Below are positions 7,501-11,478 of a stretch of 11,478 nt of DNA, piece after piece. The position numbers and the translations under genes are program-made. Source of the stretch: Tannerella sp. (lineage in GTDB: Bacteria; Bacteroidota; Bacteroidia; Bacteroidales; Tannerellaceae); the NCBI GenBank assembly GCA_031271245.1, contig JAISWC010000161.1, positions 1-11,478 of the forward strand. Direction: 5' to 3'. The notes below the pieces were generated by a model. That model was not told the origin of the DNA, made no database searches, and was given only the letters and a program-made list of their open reading frames with translations. Numbering within the stretch: position 1 is the stretch's first letter; each line of letters opens with the position of its first letter.

Positions 7501-10500
7501 AATTCAACCCGCTGTTGGTGGAGGTCAAGTTGAGATTGTCGGGCAATTCGATAATAGCCAGTATATCGTCGCCTCCGGCATTTGCGGCGCGAATATATTT
7601 GCCTGTGATTGTAAACGAGCCGTCAGTCGGCGAACTTGCGTTGGTATAGACGGGCGTCGGCGCCGCAGATAAGTCCTCTACCCAGTAATCAGCCATTGCT
7701 GCCGTGCCGGCAATTTTTATCTGACTGCTGTTGTATGTTTTGGTAACCGACGCTCCACAACCGCTTTTTCCGATGAAATCAGCATAAATTTGCTGTTTGT
7801 TTTCTGCTCCGCAGGATATTTTCAGCCGGAAATCGACGTATGCCGATGCTCCGGCTGTGCCATAAGCGGACAAGACCTGATTGGTCGAAGACAGGGTTAC
7901 ATTAAGGTATCCGTCGCTTTGCACGACATTGCCGGAGGGAAGCGTCTCCCATGCGCCGTTGCCGAATTTTACTTCTGCAGGTATAGTCCCGTCATAATCG
8001 AACCCTGCCGGCAAAGTAACACGCAGCCTCAGATCTGATACTTCCGCTAACAGACCGTTGTGAAATTCCGCCCGGAAACCGACTGTATCGCAAAAGGCAT
8101 TTGTGCCGTCGGCTATGTGTTGCGTCGACGGTCCGGGACGGTGCGTCAATACGCCCGAAAAATCTGCCGCAGGAGGCGTCATCATGACCGTAACGCTCTT
8201 GGCATTACAGACATAGCCGGGTGAATTGTAGTCTGTAAAACCCTGTTGCGGGTCGGTAGGATAGGCCAAGCGTGCAAAACCGTGTATAATTTTCATGCCG
8301 GGCTGTCCGCTACATGCCGTGTAGGTACATTTTATTGTGTAACTGCGGGACGTAGGAATGTTTAAATCACCCAACTTCACCCACCATTTATTGGCAGCGT
8401 ACTGATGGCTGTTGTCAATGGTGATTGTCGTGCTTGACTGATTATCGTACAATTCGTAAGGAATGACGCCCGCGTCGCACTCGAAGGCAATCCAACTGTT
8501 GGGCAATACAGGGTCGGAACTTGCGAAAACGCTCGCATTATTGACGTTGAAATCCCAGGTGATTACAGGCGTCGAGGTCGTTTTTAATGCCTGCGGCGTT
8601 GTGACAGACGTCTGATAATGACGAGCCGAAGTTAAATAGTCGGGACGGCGAGTAGTCGTATTACCTGTTTGCGATCTGTAATTTGCCGTAGTTGCCGACG
8701 TGGGGTAATCCAAGCGCTGGAAACTGCTGCTTGAAGTAATCGAGGTCTTGTTCGGATCAACGCAGATAATGTCGTATGAACCGTAAACCCACCAACCATA
8801 AGCATAATTTTCGTAAACCTCTCTCATCAACGGATGAGTATGTATGGTGATAATGGTTGAACCATTGTCGTATGAAACGGTATAGTCATTTGTCATCATC
8901 ATGTCATAATCGTGGTAGGTCCCAAACCTCCTTGACCAGTATAAACTATTTATGCTCACCAAAGCGTCTATAGTGAACGTCATATTTTTGATAAGGGCAT
9001 TGGGACGGTATTCTTTTGGGAATACCTCGTCTACGCCTCCTGCGCCGTTGCTCAATTCCCAGCGAAAGAAACAAGCGTAGTCATCGGTAACATTTACATT
9101 GACGTAATCGTCGCTTGGCGAGGATATTTGGTGTAATATGTAATTAAATGTTTTTATTGTTTGCAGTCTCGGATAACAGGCTTGTTTGGTCATTCCGTTT
9201 TTGATATAGACTTCAGCCTGAACCGATACTAAGGCGGGATATTCTCTCGGAATGTTTGTAGTGGTTTGCAGGAGATATTCTACCATTAGTGAATCGCCTG
9301 CATTAAGCGGTATTTGCCCTGCGCCCGAACCGATTAAACTTGTGATATTGACGCCGAGCGTATGGTCAGGATTAGTATTGACACTCGTAATCAGCGGGGA
9401 ATTATAAGGAATTGTTGTCACTGTAGTCCATGAAACGCCGGATGCTTTGTAATAAAGCACAATTTTACGTGAGACGTCCGTTGCCGGCATATCGAACAGC
9501 GCTCCTGCATAAGGAGCAGAATAGGTAAGTTCTACCATAACATTGTCGTTGGAATTGAGGGAGATATTACTGTTTACGGCAATCTTGTTTACAAACGTAA
9601 TATTATCGTAAGGACCGACGGCATGAAGGTCGATACCGGGAGTGTCCCGGTTAGCGCGTGCAGTTGCAAGCGTATCCACTACTCTATTGGTTCCTGATGG
9701 GTCTTCCCATCCGAAAGAGGTACGCTCGGCGGTAAATTCCGTCATCTCCAAACCGGTGCATGTCGACTTTTGTATGTAAGGTACAGTGGCGTCCCAGCAC
9801 GACCAGCGGTGAGGTCCTGTAGGCATATCCAGTTCTTTGAATGTATGTTCGATATGTATTGATTTGGTATTGTCTGTCGTTCCGGTGGCTATTACCGGAA
9901 TATCGTAGTATACCGGCGGAATTAATGATTTGGTATTTCTAAAAGTAAGTACTCCTGTCGACGGACTCCAATCTGTGTTCGCAGCAGTCACATCGATACC
10001 GGCAGTCTCAGTTTCGTTCCGGATTTTTACAGGCAGTGGAGTGTTGTAATCAAGTCCGTCGGGCATGGTAATCTCCACCTTATGTATACGCGTATTGCCT
10101 ATATCCTTATATGGATAACCGCGTTGTCCCTCCGATGTCTGCGCATTTTGCATCATCACCGTGAGAGTGGCGGTCTCTCCTGCCGCTAATAAATAATTGT
10201 CCACAGTCGTTACCGGATTGTTCATGCCGCCGCGGATTGTCCTGAAATTTGTTGAATTTGTACTGTTTTCTGTACGTGAATATGACCAAGTTTGTTCGCA
10301 TCTGTCTTTCCAAAAAACATCTGCCCGGATATTATTTTCAAACAACCTAATTGTATTGCAATCAACAATATTATCTTCAATATAGAAATGATAATAAATT
10401 CTAAGGGTTACAGTCTTGCCCGGAAGAATGTCGCTGTAAATATTGTCTCCGTCCGTATCCGACAAACCTGCTGCGGTATAATCGTCTTTCATTTGCTGCG

Positions 10501-11478
10501 TAGTGGCTTTGGGCAACTGTTCCAAATCTATTTTATGCATGTAGGAATGGGCGCTAAGGTTGAAACTGCTGCCCGGATTCGTAAAAAGATGAGATTGCAT
10601 GGCGATATTATTGCTTATGGGCATTTCGCAAAGGATGGTAGCGCCGTCTGCTTTCATCAAAGCAACGCTGTCGAAGCGGTGGGGAGGCATACCGGTTGCG
10701 TATCTTGTATCGTAAACCGAGACAAAGTTTTTCAACATCCATGCTTCGGAGTTTGTACTTTTGTTTGATATTTTCGTATCAAATCTTCCTGCCTGGTTGT
10801 AGTTGATATTGTTTTGATAAGCAATGCCGGTATATTCGAAATCGACTGCGTACGCTGGCGTCAAAGCGTTGATATTAACCTGCGCAGTGGAAGCGGGTGC
10901 GCAAAATGTGTTCCCATCTCCGTATGCCACAGCGTAGTTAGCGCTGCCGCCGCTGCATTTGAGGACTTTGACCGTTTCCCGGATATATACCGTGCTGCCG
11001 GACTGTAATTGTTGTCCGGCGTATGCCAGGGGCGTAAACGTATTTTCCCGGGTAATCTTATAGACGTATTTTCCTGCCTGCGAAACGTCGAGCGCCGAAG
11101 CGGTAATATCCGTCCAGGTGGAATTGTCGCTACCGACTTCTATTTTGACGATGCCGAAAGCCGTCTTGTCTGCGCAGTTCACCGTCACCTGCAGGTTGTT
11201 GACGTGCGAGAACGAAGCCGTTTGCGTGACGCTTAACACGCGGGTGTATTCCTGCCCCAGTACGGCGTCGTTGATAACCGCCGGATAAACCACATTCAGA
11301 ATCGGTTTGTAGAAATTGCCGACAGGCTCTGTCATGACTGTCGCAATGCTCGTTGCCGCCTGTGCATCAGGGAAGAACTCGTATATGATTTGTTTCCCGC
11401 TCACAGCCTCACACATCGCTTTGACGTAAAACGTCAAAGTCAGCCCGACGCCGGCGGTAACATTCGCCGCCATCCTCC
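4550..11478 (-). CDS. Giant T9SS-exported multidomain surface/secreted protein (N-terminus outside window)
   Basis: At least 2307 residues are encoded in one frame that stays open to the right edge. An ATG lies at 11473, but no signal peptide follows it and the frame continues upstream, so I treat the gene as 5'-partial. Residue numbers here count from that ATG. Function is unknown; the design is that of an extracellular adhesin-like or structural protein. Residues 1-1440 are beta-rich modules of the DUF11/conserved-repeat kind, with TMPDGLDYN near 470, TLPAGFDYDG near 1154 and ELPDNLNL near 1310, and Cys pairs C173/C191 and C1221/C1239. Residues about 1527-1630 look like a bacterial Ig/cadherin-like domain (ARNDLYTV, VLDNDVLPG). 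From 1728 comes a WTGLINTDWHNPANW segment with VVIPSDLPRYPEL, common in T9SS proteins, and then a long beta region (FVMWSAPL near 1826). Residues 2232-2307 are a type A sorting domain. The protein should cross the inner membrane by Sec and the outer membrane by T9SS. Base composition changes sharply inside the gene (about 7150 and 10860). Confidence 0.88.
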   Translation of the reverse strand, partial: RMAANVTAGVGLTLTFYVKAMCEAVSGKQIIYEFFPDAQAATSIATVMTEPVGNFYKPILNVVYPAVINDAVLGQEYTRVLSVTQTASFSHVNNLQVTVNCADKTAFGIVKIEVGSDNSTWTDITASALDVSQAGKYVYKITRENTFTPLAYAGQQLQSGSTVYIRETVKVLKCSGGSANYAVAYGDGNTFCAPASTAQVNINALTPAYAVDFEYTGIAYQNNINYNQAGRFDTKISNKSTNSEAWMLKNFVSVYDTRYATGMPPHRFDSVALMKADGATILCEMPISNNIAMQSHLFTNPGSSFNLSAHSYMHKIDLEQLPKATTQQMKDDYTAAGLSDTDGDNIYSDILPGKTVTLRIYYHFYIEDNIVDCNTIRLFENNIRADVFWKDRCEQTWSYSRTENSTNSTNFRTIRGGMNNPVTTVDNYLLAAGETATLTVMMQNAQTSEGQRGYPYKDIGNTRIHKVEITMPDGLDYNTPLPVKIRNETETAGIDVTAANTDWSPSTGVLTFRNTKSLIPPVYYDIPVIATGTTDNTKSIHIEHTFKELDMPTGPHRWSCWDATVPYIQKSTCTGLEMTEFTAERTSFGWEDPSGTNRVVDTLATARANRDTPGIDLHAVGPYDNITFVNKIAVNSNISLNSNDNVMVELTYSAPYAGALFDMPATDVSRKIVLYYKASGVSWTTVTTIPYNSPLITSVNTNPDHTLGVNITSLIGSGAGQIPLNAGDSLMVEYLLQTTTNIPREYPALVSVQAEVYIKNGMTKQACYPRLQTIKTFNYILHQISSPSDDYVNVNVTDDYACFFRWELSNGAGGVDEVFPKEYRPNALIKNMTFTIDALVSINSLYWSRRFGTYHDYDMMMTNDYTVSYDNGSTIITIHTHPLMREVYENYAYGWWVYGSYDIICVDPNKTSITSSSSFQRLDYPTSATTANYRSQTGNTTTRRPDYLTSARHYQTSVTTPQALKTTSTPVITWDFNVNNASVFASSDPVLPNSWIAFECDAGVIPYELYDNQSSTTITIDNSHQYAANKWWVKLGDLNIPTSRSYTIKCTYTACSGQPGMKIIHGFARLAYPTDPQQGFTDYNSPGYVCNAKSVTVMMTPPAADFSGVLTHRPGPSTQHIADGTNAFCDTVGFRAEFHNGLLAEVSDLRLRVTLPAGFDYDGTIPAEVKFGNGAWETLPSGNVVQSDGYLNVTLSSTNQVLSAYGTAGASAYVDFRLKISCGAENKQQIYADFIGKSGCGASVTKTYNSSQIKIAGTAAMADYWVEDLSAAPTPVYTNASSPTDGSFTITGKYIRAANAGGDDILAIIELPDNLNLTSTNSGLNFVQSGTRLTATLPASDNMGDARPFDLTFTPVNPALWSEDTVKINFYTGQENDMSCGSVPCAVLNRSDVLNSMKFAMKKLDIRYSDSIAARSHIATDVTEEMEIKGWLVNKELTVAFDAGKLTMELWYRNNGLSWSQAGVSVSGLTVDAVLHGDSTQFTVEARLPEAAGDECDLRLVLRRTTGASESNPYLAADSVAVEVSLPRYARNDLYTVQKYGWTEIDVLDNDVLPGALFTPDPSGRPFSLLESVEQKPRAGTLSVTGTGRNSRLIYLNSGTDGLTDHIDSLVYRFRYDPGTGVVREFRATVYIYILDELHGASACRDSTFTATLRERPKGVSFWWYTADTVWQASGVQYTFGALSGDSVRWVKPIIPEDFEVFKDFHLSGGFPPGLLTIHADTAATPRPMRWTGLINTDWHNPANWVETVRDDATGQMLYETPVSWSPAPCTDVVIPSDLPRYPELTDSAWCNLITVQDRAMLANPHALIYDSAQVELKLKSTERDRFVMWSAPLKDMYSGDYHFKDNIGEPRWGDVSMNYFQLAHPAGNAAQADMFTATFGHPGDSLLPGKAFNVKLTSTSFSRDVTWIFPQSDKTYSPGGGHPSVSVAKRDFAHRFITDGMTPDTATGRFLMPVRNDVANGRLVQIVNPYLAWLRVDSFLQESDHNKSRLASSGFLMWDGDMNKSFIAVRFKGDSMRYEVTDPTLLSLSPANLVAPLQSFFVAKEYPSVQISSVEMSARWTTTAPAGGGYGGYTLRAVESESGLLRIRATQGNGTSYAALSYDRNASPEYRGSEDVRCLFYDGSPLTLYALTALDEPLSIYTDGTFDRHTTALGLRLAEAGQITLSFTGMESFGHNVYLIDLERNSLEIDLQATPEYTFTAVRPPGAGAVEINDRFVLRMEYTGRGLVSVSVPDAPEIRCHGLDGHIHVHAVRGTIHRLEVYGMTGRLMYAGGTGRTTHHIPAPAGIYFVKALTGEGTVHTEKVVVR
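4553..4780 (-). other. T9SS type A C-terminal sorting domain of the giant protein
   Basis: The last 76 residues (2232-2307) show the Por-secretion tail pattern: a beta strand ending in HRLEVYGMTGRLMYAG, a turn, HHIPAPAGIYFVKA, and a final strand EKVVVR at the very C-terminus. In this family the domain directs passage through the T9SS translocon and is usually removed when the protein is attached to the surface or released. It implies that the cell encodes PorT/SprA-type machinery elsewhere. Confidence 0.85.
6362..6388. repeat. Three 9-bp tandem units inside the giant gene
   Basis: AAAGTCCTT, AAAGACTTC and AAAGTCTTC follow one another without a gap. On the coding strand they read GAAGACTTT GAAGTCTTT AAGGACTTT, giving EDF-EVF-KDF at residues 1696-1704. 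The unit length is a multiple of three, so the frame is kept. The stretch is much more AT-rich than the GC-rich DNA around it and lies in the linker just before the WTG...W module. Confidence 0.6.

Noticed and set aside
11419..11439. Perfect 9-bp inverted repeat (CTTTGACGT / ACGTCAAAG) with a 3-nt loop
   Set aside because: It lies inside the coding frame (LTFYVKA) with ordinary codons, no U-run and no second copy, so chance is the simplest explanation.
11471..11473. ATG as the true start of the giant protein, with GGAGG just before it
   Set aside because: The GGAGG touches the ATG with no spacing, no signal peptide follows although the protein carries a T9SS tail, and the frame is still open at the window edge.

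Overview
The window reads as chromosomal DNA from a Bacteroidota (most likely Bacteroidales) bacterium. Three things point there: promoter-like elements of the Bacteroides type (TTG / 19-20 bp / TAnnTTTG), a large surface or secreted protein ending in a type IX secretion (T9SS) type A sorting domain, and A-rich rather than Shine-Dalgarno leaders. Most of the coding DNA is GC-rich. I cannot name a genus.

Layout. Positions 1-138 hold the last 45 codons of a queE-like gene (7-deazaguanine pathway) on the + strand. A 310-bp gap follows, with a promoter-like element, a strong intrinsic terminator and a second promoter-like element that abuts the terminator. Then comes a complete rnr (RNase R, 449-2617, +). 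Its end converges, across a 52-bp spacer made of a 7-bp tandem/inverted repeat, on a secreted C69-family dipeptidase (2670-4262, -). The dipeptidase has its own well-formed promoter at 4285-4315. The 287-bp gap behind it is dense with repeats: a 14-nt direct repeat, a GTCATTGC...GCAATCC element and a 130-bp nested inverted repeat. The rest of the window (4550 to the right edge) is one uninterrupted reading frame on the - strand. It encodes more than 2300 residues of a giant T9SS-exported protein whose N-terminus lies outside the window.

How the genes relate. I see no shared pathway or operon: queE and rnr are housekeeping genes on one strand, and the dipeptidase and giant protein are envelope or secreted proteins on the other. 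The dipeptidase could receive read-through from the giant gene, because I see no classical intrinsic terminator after the giant gene, but it has its own promoter.

What stands out is the giant gene. It is a compositional mosaic: about 3.7 kb in its middle is clearly more AT-rich than either end. It carries DUF11-like beta modules with a recurring Cys-x17-Cys pair, and a 9-bp tandem repeat translated in frame. Repeat families also cluster in the short intergenic gaps. I found no CRISPR, tRNA, rRNA, transposase or defence system, and I do not claim a new system.
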